From Sutcliffiella horikoshii (lineage in GTDB: Bacteria > Bacillota > Bacilli > Bacillales > Bacillaceae_I): a DNA stretch of 64,000 nt. The stretch lies in the NCBI RefSeq assembly GCF_002157855.1, contig NZ_CP020880.1, forward strand, positions 3,038,001-3,102,000. Reading direction: 5' to 3'. The translations under genes and the position numbers were made by a program. Under the pieces are notes generated by a model. The model did no database searches. It was given only the letters and a program-made list of their open reading frames with translations, and was not told where the DNA came from. Every line of letters begins with the position of its first letter. Within the stretch, counting starts at the first letter, position 1. Positions 63,843 to 64,000 of the stretch are shown here, in pieces.

Positions 63843-64000
63843 TTATTTGCCGATATAGCCACTGCCAGTTCCCGGTTCTTCGTTGTAATCATCGTTCGCA
63901 TTCCCGTTTCCTAATCCTGTGTTATTGTTGTTCGTGCCATCTGTGTTGGTATCATTATTCGAATTCGTCCCACCGGTGTTATTATTTTGGTTTCCGGTTG
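63843..64000 (-). CDS. C-terminus of an Asn/Gly-rich protein, partial
   Basis: The minus-strand frame is open from the right edge to a TAA at 63845-63843 and codes for at least 51 residues rich in Asn, Gly, Thr and Asp (e.g. 'NTDGTNNNNTGLGNGNAN'), ending 'GTGSGYIGK'. Such tails occur on secreted or surface proteins. It lies 13 bases upstream of pilB in the same direction and so is likely the preceding gene of the pilus operon. The domain part is outside the window and no function can be read. Confidence 0.6.
   Translation of the reverse strand, partial: TGNQNNNTGGTNSNNDTNTDGTNNNNTGLGNGNANDDYNEEPGTGSGYIGK

Overview
The window is a chromosomal segment of a low-GC, endospore-forming Bacillaceae bacterium. 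Several spore genes (spoVB, bofC, safA, spo0B, spoIVFA/FB, spoIIB, a coxA-like lipoprotein gene and an rsfA-like gene), Gram-positive RNA elements (6S RNA, T-box, L21 leader) and gene order support this. The order rarA-tcdA-6S-aspS-hisS-amidase-dtd-relA-apt-recJ-secDF-comN-spoVB-yajC-tgt-queA-ruvBA-bofC-safA-nad-pheAB-obg-spo0B-rpmA-rplU-spoIVF-minDC-mreDCB-radC-maf-spoIIB-comC is that of the Bacillus subtilis chromosome. Accessory differences point away from B. subtilis itself: RNase E/G, a nadE next to safA, a CDF transporter, a complete type IV pilus cluster and many GC-rich intergenic repeats. Genus and species cannot be fixed from sequence alone.

Layout. 1-12 kb: end of rarA, an RsfA-like regulator, tcdA, a small sunset-domain protein, 6S RNA, the T-box controlled hisS-aspS operon, a five-SH3b cell-wall amidase, dtd-relA. 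12-22 kb: apt, recJ, a LapA-like protein, a CDF transporter, secDF, comN, spoVB and small membrane proteins. 22-27 kb: yajC-tgt-queA-ruvBA, interrupted by two intergenic repeat islands, one carrying a nested MITE-like insertion. 27-32 kb: bofC, the coxA-like gene, nadE, a CotS-like kinase and safA. 32-38 kb: nadA-nadC-nadB divergent from nifS-nadR around a probable NiaR operator. 38-46 kb: pheA-pheB, obg-spo0B, the L27/Prp/L21 ribosomal cluster with its leader, RNase E/G, spoIVFB-spoIVFA. 46-49 kb: an AT-rich island of three prepilin-like genes, two ending in a bactofilin-like predicted beta-helix. 49-54.7 kb: minD-minC, mreD-mreC-mreB, radC, maf. 54.9-64 kb: spoIIB and a type IV pilus operon, reading from the right edge as (Asn/Gly-rich protein)-pilB-pilT-pilC-pilin-comC-pilM-pilN-pilO, closed by a strong terminator.

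Functional coherence. The pilus cluster provides extension ATPase, retraction ATPase, platform, major pilin, peptidase and alignment proteins. The separate 46-49 kb island looks like the missing minor (tip) pilins, PilW/GspJ-, PilV/GspI- and PilX/GspK-like, with long beta-helical modules in place of ordinary pilin heads. This is the most novel feature of the window. Independently, three convergent intergenic regions carry short tandem arrays with periods of 52, 21 and 52 bp, close to whole numbers of DNA helical turns.
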